Shown here: one piece after another, positions 26,260 to 35,352 of the stretch
Layout: every line of letters starts with the position of its first letter
Position numbering within the stretch: position 1 is the stretch's first letter
Assembly: GCA_020638795.1 (NCBI GenBank)
Contig: JACKHW010000009.1
Location: forward strand, 62,001-126,000
Reading direction: 5' to 3'
Source: Planctomycetota bacterium
Lineage (GTDB): Bacteria > Planctomycetota > UBA1135 > GCA-002748355
Length of the DNA stretch: 64,000 nucleotides
Program-made: the position numbers and the translations under genes
The notes under the pieces: model-generated
What the model saw: only the letters and a program-made list of their open reading frames with translations
Database searches by the model: none
Told to the model about the DNA's origin: nothing

Positions 26260-27278
26260 GGTTGCGCCCTCGATTCGCCAACTGCACTCACCGACAGGGC
26301 ATCGAGGTCGACCCAACACGCCGCACGATGCCCCGCTTCGTGTCCAGGTAATGACCGGAGCGCCGGCTCCTCTTCGCTGCAGCGCGGAACTGCATGGGAA
26401 CATCGAGGCCGGAACGGGCAACCTGCCGGGAGTGCCTCCAAGTCCGGAGGAGATCCCGGAATCGGTTGCAAGGCACCTTCGTCGTGATCCAATCGCGGAA
26501 TCGAGGCGAGAAGTCCTCTCGTGTAGGGGTGCGAGGGGTGCGCGAAGAGCGCTTCCGTCGTCGCCTCTTCGACGACACGTCCGGAATACATGACGGCCAC
26601 CCGCTGTGCACTGCCCGCGACGACACCCAGATCGTGCGTGATGAGCACGATGCTCGTCCCGCGCTCGCGTTGCAGCACGGCGAGGAGTTCTAGGATCTGC
26701 GCCTGCACCGTCACGTCGAGCGCGGTCGTCGGCTCGTCGGCGATCAGGAGCTTCGGTCGCCCCGCGAGCATCATCGCGATCATCGCTCGCTGTCGCATGC
26801 CACCCGAGAACTCGTGCGGATACTGCTCGGCACGCAGTGCGGGTTTCGGGATCTGCACTTCGGCGAGCGCATGCACGACGGCTTCGCGCAGCGCGCGACC
26901 GCGCAAGCCTCGATGCAGCCGCAGCATCTCGGCGATCTGCGTGCCGAGCGTCAAGAACGGATTGAGGCTCGTCATCGGATCTTGGAAGATCATCGACATG
27001 TGCGAGCCGCGCAACTTGCGAAGCGCTTCGGCATCGTGCGCGAGCAGATCGTTTCCGTCGAGATGGATCGCGTCTGCGCGGATCTCCGCGGTATCCGGCA
27101 GGAGCCCCATGATCGCCATCTGCGTGACCGACTTGCCCGAGCCGGACTCGCCGACGATGCCGAGCGTCTCACCACGCAGCACGTGCAGGTCGACTCCACG
27201 GACCGCCTGCACGACTCCATCCTGAGTCCGAAAGCTCACGTGCAGACCGCGGACGTCGAGAACTCGATTCGTCGTCAT
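26256..27278 (-). CDS. oppD: Oligopeptide-type ABC transporter ATP-binding protein (OppD)
   Basis: A 340-residue ATPase with Walker A GESGSGKS at 43-50, Q-loop MIFQDPMTSLNP, signature FSGGMRQRAMIAMML, Walker B LLIADEPTTALD and ITHDLGVVAG. The C-terminal oligopeptide_HPY-type end contains GCPFRPRCSHAVPRC, typical of the family; in some relatives these cysteines hold an iron-sulfur cluster. Its start overlaps oppC (ATGA) and its stop overlaps oppF (ATGA). The substrate could be di- or oligopeptides, nickel or sugars' peptides; sequence alone does not say. Confidence 0.92.
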   Translation of the reverse strand: MTTNRVLDVRGLHVSFRTQDGVVQAVRGVDLHVLRGETLGIVGESGSGKSVTQMAIMGLLPDTAEIRADAIHLDGNDLLAHDAEALRKLRGSHMSMIFQDPMTSLNPFLTLGTQIAEMLRLHRGLRGRALREAVVHALAEVQIPKPALRAEQYPHEFSGGMRQRAMIAMMLAGRPKLLIADEPTTALDVTVQAQILELLAVLQRERGTSIVLITHDLGVVAGSAQRVAVMYSGRVVEEATTEALFAHPSHPYTRGLLASIPRLDHDEGALQPIPGSPPDLEALPAGCPFRPRCSHAVPRCSEEEPALRSLPGHEAGHRAACWVDLDALSVSAVGESRAQP

Positions 27279-28447
27279 CGGCGAGCTCTCTTTTCCATCA
27301 AGCGCGGATCGAGCGCGTCGCGCAGACCGTCGCCGACGAAGTTGAGCGCCAGGAGCGTCGAGCCGAGCGCGAGACTCGGGAAGAGCACGAACCACCAATA
27401 CACACGGAGCGGATTGATCGCGCCGAGAGCATCCGCAGCGAGCATGCCCCACGAAACGTCCGGCGGCTCGACACCGAGACCGAGGAACGAGAGGAACGCC
27501 TCGAAGAGCATCACACGCGGAATCGTCAACGTCAGGTAGACGAGCACGACCGACATCACGTTGGGCAGCACGTGTCGCATCAGGACGTGCCACGTGCCAC
27601 CGCCGAGTACTTTCGACGCTTCGACGAACTCGCGATGCTTGAGGGACAACACTTGTCCTCGCACGACGCGCGCCATCGTCAACCAGTAGATCGCACCGAT
27701 GATCACGAAGAAGACGAGGATCTTGTCGCCACGCCCCGTCGTCGCTGTCTGCTGCGCCCGTAGGAACGTCATCAAGAAGATGACGATGAAGATGAACGGA
27801 ATCGAATAGAGCACATCGACGAAGCGCATCATGTACTGGTCGACGCGCCCACCGACGTAGCCCGAGAACGCTCCGTACGTGACTCCGATCAGGAGCGACA
27901 CGAGGGTCGCGACGATGCCGACCATCAGGGAGACGCGTCCTCCCCACAGGATGCGAGACAGCAAACAGCGCCCGAGCACGTCGGTTCCGACGAGCGGCGT
28001 CAGCTCGAAATCTCCGAAGATCGACGCGCGCACTCGAATCATCGCCCCAGCAATCACACCGGCATCGGCGCACAGTCGATCCATCGCGGCGCGCCGCAGC
28101 GCGTCGCGATCTTCCTCGCTCGCTCCACCATCGAAGCGCTCTGGCCAACCGTGCCGGAAGAACAGCCCGTCCTGACGAAGCGGTTCTGCGAACGGGGCGA
28201 GCGTCTTCTCGCTCAGGCGAACTCGCGCATGCGGTGCGAGTGGAAGAAGCGGCGCGAAGAACGAGACGACGAACGCGAGGATCAAGAACCGCAACGACCA
28301 TCGCGCGACCGGACTGCTCCGAAAGCGCCGACGCGCGTCCGACCAGAGAGTGTTGCCCCGGACCTTCGCCGCTTCTTCGAGCAGGCGTTCGAGTTCGCGA
28401 TCGTCGCGCACGGCCGCACGCCGTCCTACGTGAGCAGACTCAACCAT
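27275..28447 (-). CDS. oppC: Oligopeptide-type ABC transporter permease (OppC)
   Basis: A 390-residue permease with a cytoplasmic N-terminus of about 45 residues, a first helix (WSLRFLILAFVVSFFAPLLP), a periplasmic loop to about 155, then five helices. The domain begins at LVGTDVLGRCLLSRILWGGR, the usual OppC motif, and the EAA coupling loop is EFVEASKVLGGGTWHVLMRH. The loop after helix 1 is about 85 residues, longer than in standard OppC. It overlaps oppB by eight bases and oppD by four. Confidence 0.92.
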   Translation of the reverse strand: MVESAHVGRRAAVRDDRELERLLEEAAKVRGNTLWSDARRRFRSSPVARWSLRFLILAFVVSFFAPLLPLAPHARVRLSEKTLAPFAEPLRQDGLFFRHGWPERFDGGASEEDRDALRRAAMDRLCADAGVIAGAMIRVRASIFGDFELTPLVGTDVLGRCLLSRILWGGRVSLMVGIVATLVSLLIGVTYGAFSGYVGGRVDQYMMRFVDVLYSIPFIFIVIFLMTFLRAQQTATTGRGDKILVFFVIIGAIYWLTMARVVRGQVLSLKHREFVEASKVLGGGTWHVLMRHVLPNVMSVVLVYLTLTIPRVMLFEAFLSFLGLGVEPPDVSWGMLAADALGAINPLRVYWWFVLFPSLALGSTLLALNFVGDGLRDALDPRLMEKRARR

Positions 28448-29372
28448 CGAGCTCGACTCGCGGATCGAGGATCGTGTAGCTGATGTCGACGAGGAGATTC
28501 ATCGACGACACGAGCGCGGTGTAGAGAAGCACGCACCCCATCGACAGCGTGTAGTCACGATTGAGTGCGCTCTGCACGAAGTAGGTTCCGATCCCCGGGA
28601 TCGCGAAGATCTTCTCGATGACGAGGCTCCCGGTCAGGATGCCCGCGACCGCGGGCCCGAGGTAGCTGGCCACGGGGAGCAAGCCGCCGCGAAGCGCGTG
28701 CGTGAGCACGACCCGCCGATCGGACAGCCCCTTCGCGCGCGCCGTTCGGATCCAATCCTGCCCGAGCACGTCGAGCATCCCGGTCCGTGTCAGCCGCGCG
28801 ACGTACGCAGCGAACGGCGCCCCGAGACAGATCGCCGGCAAAATGAGGTAGCGATAACTGCCCCAACCGGCCGCCGGCAGCAGCGGGATCTGAATCACGA
28901 AGATCAGGATCAGCACCGATGCGATCACGAAGTTGGGGAGCGCGATTCCCATCGTCGCGAGGAGCATCAAGCTCCGGTCGAGCAATCCGCCACGTCGGAG
29001 CGCCGAGACGACGCCGGCCGTGACTCCGAGCCCGAGCGCGATGAGGAGTGCGACCGCCCCGAGCGCGAGCGAGCGCGGCAGACCTTGCGCGAGCAGGTCG
29101 TTCACCGAGTAGTCGAGGAGTTTGAAGCTTGGCCCGAAATCGCCATGCAGGACGAGGTCCTTCAGTGTGCGCCCGTACTGCACCAGCACCGGCTCCGCGA
29201 GACCGTACTTCCGCTCGAGACGTTCGAGGATCAGCGGATGCGTCTTCTGATCGCTGCTGAACGGTCCCCCCGGGATGCCGCGCATCAGGAAGAACGAGAT
29301 CGTGAAGACGAGCCAAAGGGTGCCTGCCATCCAGAGCAGGCGCCGTAGCAAGAACATCGAGAAACGCGGCAT
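28440..29372 (-). CDS. oppB: Oligopeptide-type ABC transporter permease (OppB)
   Basis: A 310-residue permease beginning MPRFSMFLLRRLLWMAGTLW; the N-terminal FLLRRLL-----L---F---F-L---PG pattern is typical of OppB/DppB. Six helices are visible, with the EAA loop DWIRTARAKGLSDRRVVLTH and the closing PGIGTYFVQSALNRDY segment. The start at 29372 or the ATG at 29357 both fit; a frame extension to 29477 looks noncoding. It is the first gene of the operon. No substrate-binding protein gene is in the operon or nearby. Confidence 0.9.
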   Translation of the reverse strand: MPRFSMFLLRRLLWMAGTLWLVFTISFFLMRGIPGGPFSSDQKTHPLILERLERKYGLAEPVLVQYGRTLKDLVLHGDFGPSFKLLDYSVNDLLAQGLPRSLALGAVALLIALGLGVTAGVVSALRRGGLLDRSLMLLATMGIALPNFVIASVLILIFVIQIPLLPAAGWGSYRYLILPAICLGAPFAAYVARLTRTGMLDVLGQDWIRTARAKGLSDRRVVLTHALRGGLLPVASYLGPAVAGILTGSLVIEKIFAIPGIGTYFVQSALNRDYTLSMGCVLLYTALVSSMNLLVDISYTILDPRVELDG

Positions 29373-29699
29373 CGAAGGGACGGATATTACTGCGAACGGC
29401 CCGTCGCGACGGAGGAACCGTCGTTTCGATGCACGGAATCCGAGCCGACGCATGGGGCCACGAGCGAGAGCTGTCAAGCCCGAGTCAGAGGGAAAACCTT
29501 ACGCAACTGCACGCGTCGGATGCGTTCCGTTCGTCCTACTGCCGACGACCATGCACAGCGGTAGAGTTCCTGTGGCGCAGGTGCCCACGTCGCCGACGCA
29601 TCGCGATGCTTCGGAACGTGAGTGTCGTCGCCTCTCAGAATCTCTTCTTCCCTCAGGGTCTCGCGCGCACGCGCGCGGGACCAAGACAAAGGTGCAACC
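29373..29699. other. Intergenic region between oppB and a secreted protein gene
   Basis: A 327-base divergent gap. It should contain the promoters of the opp operon and of the gene at 29700, but I cannot name convincing -35/-10 boxes. At 29657-29682 there is an 11-bp hairpin (GGTCTCGCGCG, loop CACG, CGCGCGGGACC, one mismatch) ending five bases before the Shine-Dalgarno site of the next gene. Confidence 0.6.
29688..29694 (+). promoter_or_regulatory. Shine-Dalgarno site for a TTG start
   Basis: AAAGGTG lies five bases before TTG 29700. It supports TTG as the real start of the following gene; no ATG lies near the signal peptide. Confidence 0.65.
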
Positions 29700-31340
29700 T
29701 TGCTACGCAATTCGAGCATCCTCGCCGCCGTTCTGTGCGGTGCATCGCCCCTCTTGGCACAAGTCCCCGGCGCCGCGCCGACTCCGGACCTGCCGGGCAA
29801 GACCAACTACAGCGTGCTCGCGAACGAAGAAATCGTTCCCGCATCCGCACGCACGGTGATGGGCGGTTCTGCGAACTCCATCCCGTGGTCGTGGACGCCC
29901 ACGCACTTCATGTCCGTCTATCGCGGTAGCGAACTTCCTCAGACGGCCTACCCGATCCGCTGCATCGCATTCCGCTCGAACAACCGCGCGGACCCGGGCG
30001 CGACGATCGATGTGGAGATCTGGCTCGGCGTCACGACGAAGGACGAAACGACCCTCGACGCGACCTACGCGAACAACTGGGACATCACGAGCAAGCCCCC
30101 CGTGCTCGTGCTTCCGCGCCAGAAGATCAAGCTGGACGACATGGTCCTCAACACGGACCCGGCGTTCTTCCAGTACCAGATCCCGCTGACGACGCCGTAT
30201 ATCTGGACCGCGACGTCCGGCGAGAACCTGATCTTCGAGTGCAAGGTCTACGGCAACGACAAGGGCAACGCGTCGTTCCTCTTCTATCCGGACAATGCGT
30301 CCGGCGCGACAGCAACGACGACGCGTCTGTTCTCGAGCAACGACGCGAACGCGACGGTCGGAACCCTTGGCCTCAACTACGGTCCGGTCCTCAAGTTCGA
30401 CAAGGCCTGCAGGGTCAACGCCGCGACCGAGGACTACGGCAACGGCACGACGAACCCGCCGGTCCCCGGCAACCCCTGGATCACGCAGCGTGAGTGGTCA
30501 TTCAACTACAACGACTCGCGCGGCTACCCGCGCGGCTGGGTCGGCCAGGCACCCGTCGACTTCGTCATCACCGGCGTCCAGGTCGAGAACGAAGCCAACA
30601 ATGCCGAGCAGACCGTCGCGATCTATGAACTCGCCGCGAAGCCGCCGGCATACACGGCGGTCTACACGCCGACGCCGGCCGACCTCAAGTTCTTCAAGCA
30701 GGATGCTCCGGCGAACACGCTGCTTCCGACTGGTGCGATCCCCATCAAGAAGGGCAACTGGATCGCGGTCCTCGGTGTCACGCACCCGACCGGAACCGGA
30801 CTCACCGTGACGAGCTCGTACTCGTTAACGCCGAACCCGTTCACCACGAACGTCCTTGGTCAGCCGATGGCGATCGAACGCCTGATCAGCCAGACGGTCA
30901 TCCGCACGACCAGCGGCCTCGGCGATATCTCGACCGAAGGTACGGGCACCGGCAACATGGGCCGCGTTCGCATCCATGTCGCCGGCCAAGGCGCCTTCAA
31001 CCCGATCGTCCCGACCCTCACGACGAGCGCGCGTCCGGTCCTCGGCACGACCGCGGGTCTGACCGCAACGTCGAACATCCCGTCGGCACAGGCCGGCTTG
31101 CTGCTCCTCTCGACGGGTCGCCTCCCGCAGATCCCGACTCCGTTCGGCGATCTCCTCGTCACGCTTCCCTCGGTTCTCGAGATCGTGACTCCGGGTGCCG
31201 GCGGCAACGTCCCGCTGCCACTCCCGACCTCCGCGTCGCTCGTCGGCGCCAAGGTCACGTGGCAGAACTTCTTCTTCGACTTCACCGGTCCGATCTACGG
31301 CGCCTCGAACGGTGTCGAGTGGCTCCTCGGCGAGCAGTGA
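29700..31340 (+). CDS. Large secreted protein with shared C-terminal module
   Basis: A 546-residue protein read from TTG, giving signal peptide MLRNSSILAAVLCGASPLLA followed by Q. The mature part is beta-rich and Asn/Thr-rich with few cysteines. Residues 60-260 contain a conserved-looking block (TIDVEIWLGVTTKDETTLDA, GENLIFECKVYGN) that resembles part of the protein at 61389. The last 95 residues (GLLLLSTGRLP, TPFGDLLVTLP, LPLPTSASLVGAKVTWQNF) match the C-terminal module of the FG-GAP and Kelch proteins. No catalytic motif. It is likely a surface or matrix protein. Confidence 0.8.
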   Translation: MLRNSSILAAVLCGASPLLAQVPGAAPTPDLPGKTNYSVLANEEIVPASARTVMGGSANSIPWSWTPTHFMSVYRGSELPQTAYPIRCIAFRSNNRADPGATIDVEIWLGVTTKDETTLDATYANNWDITSKPPVLVLPRQKIKLDDMVLNTDPAFFQYQIPLTTPYIWTATSGENLIFECKVYGNDKGNASFLFYPDNASGATATTTRLFSSNDANATVGTLGLNYGPVLKFDKACRVNAATEDYGNGTTNPPVPGNPWITQREWSFNYNDSRGYPRGWVGQAPVDFVITGVQVENEANNAEQTVAIYELAAKPPAYTAVYTPTPADLKFFKQDAPANTLLPTGAIPIKKGNWIAVLGVTHPTGTGLTVTSSYSLTPNPFTTNVLGQPMAIERLISQTVIRTTSGLGDISTEGTGTGNMGRVRIHVAGQGAFNPIVPTLTTSARPVLGTTAGLTATSNIPSAQAGLLLLSTGRLPQIPTPFGDLLVTLPSVLEIVTPGAGGNVPLPLPTSASLVGAKVTWQNFFFDFTGPIYGASNGVEWLLGEQ

Positions 31341-31399
31341 TCGCGTGACCTGACCCTGGCTGCGCCAGCGGTCAGGACGCCGCAGCCTGAAGTTCGCGG

Positions 31400-32452
31400 C
31401 TACTTGCCGGCCTCGCTCCGGTGGTGTTGCTCGTAGTGCGCGCGCAGTGCGTCGACGCCAAAGTCGTTCGTGAGGTCGTGCCAGACAGTGTGCACGTGGT
31501 TGGCGCCGTTCTGCGTGTTGTCGTACTCGATCGCAAACGTCGGCCCGTGGATGCGGTAGTAGTGCCCCGCGCCGCGCTCGGTCGCGCCCATCCAGGCGAA
31601 GTGGATTTCGTTCCGCCCCGCGTCGAGAAGCTTCGTCGCCGCCGTCTCCCAGTCTTCGAGGTTCTGGAGGTAAACGCGGATCAGACGCCAGAGCAACTCG
31701 CGCTGGCGTTCGTCCATGGCGGTCCACGCGAGGCCGCGCGGCGCGCCGAGGCTCTCGCCCTTCTTGCCTGGGCCCCAGACCACGTCGGGTGGTGCGCTGT
31801 CCGCGAGTCGCGCGGTCTTCTTCTGCGTCTCGCTCAGCGTGCCGAGCAGCTCGAACCCCAGGTCCTCCTCCTCCGGGAGCGCACGGAGCCCCGCGTGCAT
31901 TCCCGTTCGCACCTCGGCGGGGTTCGCGCCGAGGAAGGCCGGTGTCGCAAGCACGGTCTCGCGATCGACGGTCGTGAAGTTCCACGAGACGTGATGCCCC
32001 TGCAATCGGACGCCCCAGCCGCCATCCCCGGAGGGCTCGCCGAAAACGGCGATCGAGTAGCGGCCCGGATCACGCCGCGGGTCCTTGCGGCCCGCGGCCT
32101 CAGCGATATCGCGGAGCGTGTCTTCGAGGCGCACGATCGTCGTCGTCTTGTGGTAGCCGGACGCGCTGAGCACCGAGATCAGCAAGCGGTGCACCAGGCA
32201 CTTCTGCGCGACGGAGAGCTCGTTCAGCTGCACGCCGGGGTAGACGTTCGGGACGAAGTGCCATTGCTGCCGCTCGGCGTCCGCGAACGGAAACGTCGCC
32301 TTGGCTCGCTGCGCCGCGTCGAAACTCGCGAGCAGCGCTTCGGCCGCGCGCTGCATGCGCACGGCGGCGGGCTCGCCGGCGGACCGACGGAAGGGGACGA
32401 GTGCGCCCGCCGCGAACGCGGCGCTCAGCGTGCAAATCAGCACGGTCTTCAT
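31400..32452 (-). CDS. Secreted DUF3500 protein
   Basis: A 350-residue protein with GGAGGAA just before ATG 32452 and signal peptide MKTVLICTLSAAFAAGALVP. The sequence matches the DUF3500 family in outline: QRAKATFPFADAERQQWHF, LNELSVAQKCLVHRLL, YSIAVFGEPSGDGGWGVRLQ, GHHVSWNFTTVD, and near the end HYYRIHGPTFAIEYDNTQNG and ANHVHTVWHDLTNDFG. DUF3500 proteins are exported and widespread in planctomycetes; their function is unknown. The conserved His residues (QGHHVS, NHVH) could bind a metal. Single gene, converging with the secreted protein gene at 29700. Confidence 0.88.
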   Translation of the reverse strand: MKTVLICTLSAAFAAGALVPFRRSAGEPAAVRMQRAAEALLASFDAAQRAKATFPFADAERQQWHFVPNVYPGVQLNELSVAQKCLVHRLLISVLSASGYHKTTTIVRLEDTLRDIAEAAGRKDPRRDPGRYSIAVFGEPSGDGGWGVRLQGHHVSWNFTTVDRETVLATPAFLGANPAEVRTGMHAGLRALPEEEDLGFELLGTLSETQKKTARLADSAPPDVVWGPGKKGESLGAPRGLAWTAMDERQRELLWRLIRVYLQNLEDWETAATKLLDAGRNEIHFAWMGATERGAGHYYRIHGPTFAIEYDNTQNGANHVHTVWHDLTNDFGVDALRAHYEQHHRSEAGK

Positions 32453-32874
32453 GGTTCCTCCGAGCAGCGCGTTGAAAAAGTCGGGCACGCGCCGAGTGCG
32501 TGATTTCGCCGTCTCGGTGGCTGCCGCAAACGCAGGCGAATCGGCGATTCGCCGAGGCTTCCGGGAGCCGCCGGGACGGTGAAGGCGCGTGCTCGGTGCA
32601 TGTCTGAGTTTATCAACACGCTGCTAGACGACGCCCGGCGTGTCGGATCGGGCGGCTGCAGAGCATTCTTGGCCGTGGTCTGCGGTCGATCGAGAGAATC
32701 GTCTCGTGGATGGCCGGGATCCGTGCAAATGACTGCATCGGAACTGACGCGAACGGCATCGCCTCGGTGGGGCCCCTTCAGATTCTCGAGATAGCAGCGC
32801 CAAGCGACCGCCGTCAGCCTGACAATGCAGTGCTGCCTCGAACCTCGACCGCGCGACCTCTTCACTGCCGATCC
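32453..32874. other. Divergent intergenic region with a perfect palindrome
   Basis: A 422-base gap between DUF3500 (-) and DUF2237 (+). At 32535-32553 lies a perfect 8-bp-arm inverted repeat, GGCGAATC-GGC-GATTCGCC, a possible operator for either gene. A frame is open through 32710-32874 but lacks a start and coding character. Nothing else is identified. Confidence 0.5.
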
Positions 32875-33288
32875 ATGACCGACCCCAGGAAACCCGAACT
32901 CAACGTCCTCGGTACGGCACTCGAGCCCTGCTGCACGAATCCGATGACCGGCTTCTTCCGCGACGGTTCCTGTCGCACGCATCCTCAGGATCTCGGGATG
33001 CACACGGTATGTGTCTTCGTGACCGCCGACTTCCTCGTCTTCTCGAAGGCGCGCGGCAACGACCTGACGACGCCGCGCCTCGACAACGACTTCCCGGGTC
33101 TCGTGCCGGGTGATCGATGGTGTCTCTGCGCCCAGCGTTGGGTCGAAGCCGCCGACGCGAACCTGGCTCCGCCGGTTCTCCTCGAAGCCACGCACGAGAA
33201 GACACTCGAGGTCATCGACCTCGAGCGCCTGAAAGCGCACGCGGTCGACCCGCAGCAGTACGATCCCCTACGCGGAAAACGAACCTAG
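32875..33288 (+). CDS. DUF2237 family protein
   Basis: A 137-residue cytoplasmic protein. It begins MTDPRKPELNVLGTALEPCC and contains TGFFRDGSCRTHPQDLGMHT, VCVFVTADFLVFSKARGNDL, then LVPGDRWCLCAQRWVEA, all hallmarks of DUF2237, a small family of unknown function conserved in bacteria. Conserved cysteines (LEPCC, CLCAQRW) suggest metal or redox chemistry, but none is proven. It converges with the response regulator gene seven bases away. Confidence 0.88.
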   Translation: MTDPRKPELNVLGTALEPCCTNPMTGFFRDGSCRTHPQDLGMHTVCVFVTADFLVFSKARGNDLTTPRLDNDFPGLVPGDRWCLCAQRWVEAADANLAPPVLLEATHEKTLEVIDLERLKAHAVDPQQYDPLRGKRT

Positions 33289-33295
33289 CCAGCAG

Positions 33296-33676
33296 TCAGG
33301 ACGCCGCGCCGAGGATCTCGCGTGCGAGTTCGAGGATGCGGCTGGGGCTGAACGGCTTCGTCAAGTAGTCGTTCGCCCCGCTCTCGAGGCCGGTGACCCG
33401 ATCGCTCTCTTGCCCCTTGGCGGTCAGGAGAACGAGGTGGACATCGGCGAGGCTCTCGTCCTTGCGGACTTCGCGCACGACGTCGTAACCGTTCATCTTC
33501 GGCATCATCACGTCGAGGAACACGAGAGCCGGCCTGTGCTCGCGAATCATCGAGAGCGCTTCTTCGCCGTTGCGCGCTTCGAGGACGTTCATGTTCCCTT
33601 TCCGAAGTACGAAGGAGAGCGAGCGCAGGATGAAGGGTTCGTCGTCGACGACGAGGATCGTTTCGTTCTGGGTCAT
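33296..33676 (-). CDS. Single-domain response regulator
   Basis: A 126-residue CheY-like receiver with nothing after it. Acidic pocket Asp11-Asp12, phosphoacceptor Asp55 in LVFLDVMMP, Thr85 and Lys107 in LTKPF are all present. GGGAG precedes the ATG, which overlaps the stop of the phosphatase gene by four bases (ATGA). It is the last of a three-gene operon with an RsbW-like ATPase and a SpoIIE-type phosphatase. No histidine kinase is nearby, so the phosphodonor must be elsewhere. Confidence 0.92.
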   Translation of the reverse strand: MTQNETILVVDDEPFILRSLSFVLRKGNMNVLEARNGEEALSMIREHRPALVFLDVMMPKMNGYDVVREVRKDESLADVHLVLLTAKGQESDRVTGLESGANDYLTKPFSPSRILELAREILGAAS

Positions 33677-35349
33677 TCTTTGCTCCCGATGCCGGCTGCC
33701 GCAGCGCATGGCTCGACATGGTCCACACGACACTTGATGACGACGACCGTGACATCGTCGTCGGCTGCTCGGTGGTCGGAATGCGCATCCACTCGCCGGT
33801 AGATACCGTCGAGGATCTGGCCTGCGCTCTCACGTTGAAGTTTTTGGACGATCCCCGCGAGACCCTCCTCGTCGAGCATCTTGCCTCGGGCGTCCGTCGC
33901 CTCCGTAACACCATCGGTGTAGAGAACGAGCAGATCGCCATCGGCGAGCCACAGCTCGCTCTCCTCGTAACTGATCTCCGGCATGAAACCGATCATCGGT
34001 CCGCCGCCATGGAGCCACTCGATCGAACCATCGCGTCGCAACACGAGCGGCGGATTGTGACCCGCACTCGCGTAGCGGATCCTCGCGCCTCGTGCAGGGT
34101 CCCGCTCGACGACCGTCAAGAAGAACGCGGTGATGAACAGCTCGTTGCGCACGAGGTCCTCGTGCATGCCACGGCACAATTCTTCGAGTGCGCCCGACGG
34201 CGATGCCTCGTGCCGCAGTACGGCACGTAGTTGACTTCGCGCCATGACCATGGCCATCGCGGACGCCATGTTGTGGCCCGACACGTCGGCAATGATGCAG
34301 TGTTGCTGACCCGCAGCCGACTCGACGAAGTCGAAGTAGTCGCCGCCCACTTGGTTTGCCGAACGATTGCGACCGGCGACATCGAGAGAGCCCCAAGAGG
34401 GCGCATTCGCCGGGATCAAGGTCTCTTGGATCGTACGCGCGATCTGCAGTTCCTTTTCGGCCTCGGCCCGCGCGCGCGTGCCGAGTGCGAGCCCTAGCAA
34501 GGTGCCGACCGACTGCGCGAGGTCCGCGTCGGGACTGCCGAACGCACGCCCGGGACCGATGTCGTCGCGGTCGAAGACGAGCAACGCACCCAGCACCGAG
34601 TCGCGCTCGCTGCCAAAGCAGACGGGAACGACCATGAGGGAATGCTCGGCCTCGCTCTCGAGGCTCCCTGGCGCGATCTCGTAGGACGAGACGGTTCCGT
34701 AGCGCACCTTCGCGTCGACGAGCGCGTCGGCAAGCGGTCCGCTCACCGGTTCGTATTCACTGATCGTCGCGGGCTCGCCATCCGTGCTCAGCCGAAGGAC
34801 GCGTCCGACAGCGGGCGGTCGATCGCGCAGGACGAGTACGCTCGAACGCACACCGAGCGCCGTGTTGAGGGACTCGAGGCAGAGTTCGACCATCGCCTCG
34901 ACCGTCTCGCACATCGGCAGACGGTCCGAGAGGTCGTGCATCGCGCGAATCTGTTCGAAACACGTCAAGAGATGCTCGGTCGTGTCCTCGGCCTCGTAGT
35001 CGCGCAAGCGTTCCCGCTCGAGCATGCCACTCACGAGTTCGGCGAAATCGGCGAGTTCGGAGCGCGGCAACGTCGCTTCGTCCGTCGCGACGACCCACAG
35101 CTCGACGCATTCGCGCAGCCTGACTGGACGCACTTCGCAACTCCGTGATTTGACGAGGTCACGCACGACGAGATTCGCATCCTCGAACGAGAATTGCGGC
35201 TCGCCATCGGCCTCGGTGCGTCCGCCAGCGGCGAGTTCCCGACCCGAAGCATCGAAAATCCGCAAGGCGGGGCGACTCGGACCGGAAACGAGTCGCGACG
35301 AAAGCTCGACGAGGACCCGTGCCAGGTCCTGTGTCCCGGCGCCGATCAT
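33673..35349 (-). CDS. GAF domain plus PP2C/SpoIIE-type serine phosphatase (RsbU-like)
   Basis: A 558-residue cytoplasmic protein. A GAF-like sensor occupies about residues 140-300 (EQIRAMHDLSDRLPMCETVE, then VRSSVLVLRDR and LMVVPVCFG). After a linker helix with ELQIARTIQETLIP, the PP2C domain shows GGDYFDF, IIADVSGHNMASAMAM, YASAGHNPPLVLR, DLLVLYTDGVTEATD and DDDVTVVVIK, with the metal-binding Asp residues conserved. Such enzymes dephosphorylate anti-sigma antagonists in partner-switching pathways. It starts three bases after the RsbW-like gene and overlaps the receiver gene. Confidence 0.92.
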   Translation of the reverse strand: MIGAGTQDLARVLVELSSRLVSGPSRPALRIFDASGRELAAGGRTEADGEPQFSFEDANLVVRDLVKSRSCEVRPVRLRECVELWVVATDEATLPRSELADFAELVSGMLERERLRDYEAEDTTEHLLTCFEQIRAMHDLSDRLPMCETVEAMVELCLESLNTALGVRSSVLVLRDRPPAVGRVLRLSTDGEPATISEYEPVSGPLADALVDAKVRYGTVSSYEIAPGSLESEAEHSLMVVPVCFGSERDSVLGALLVFDRDDIGPGRAFGSPDADLAQSVGTLLGLALGTRARAEAEKELQIARTIQETLIPANAPSWGSLDVAGRNRSANQVGGDYFDFVESAAGQQHCIIADVSGHNMASAMAMVMARSQLRAVLRHEASPSGALEELCRGMHEDLVRNELFITAFFLTVVERDPARGARIRYASAGHNPPLVLRRDGSIEWLHGGGPMIGFMPEISYEESELWLADGDLLVLYTDGVTEATDARGKMLDEEGLAGIVQKLQRESAGQILDGIYRRVDAHSDHRAADDDVTVVVIKCRVDHVEPCAAAAGIGSKE

Positions 35350-35352
35350 GAA

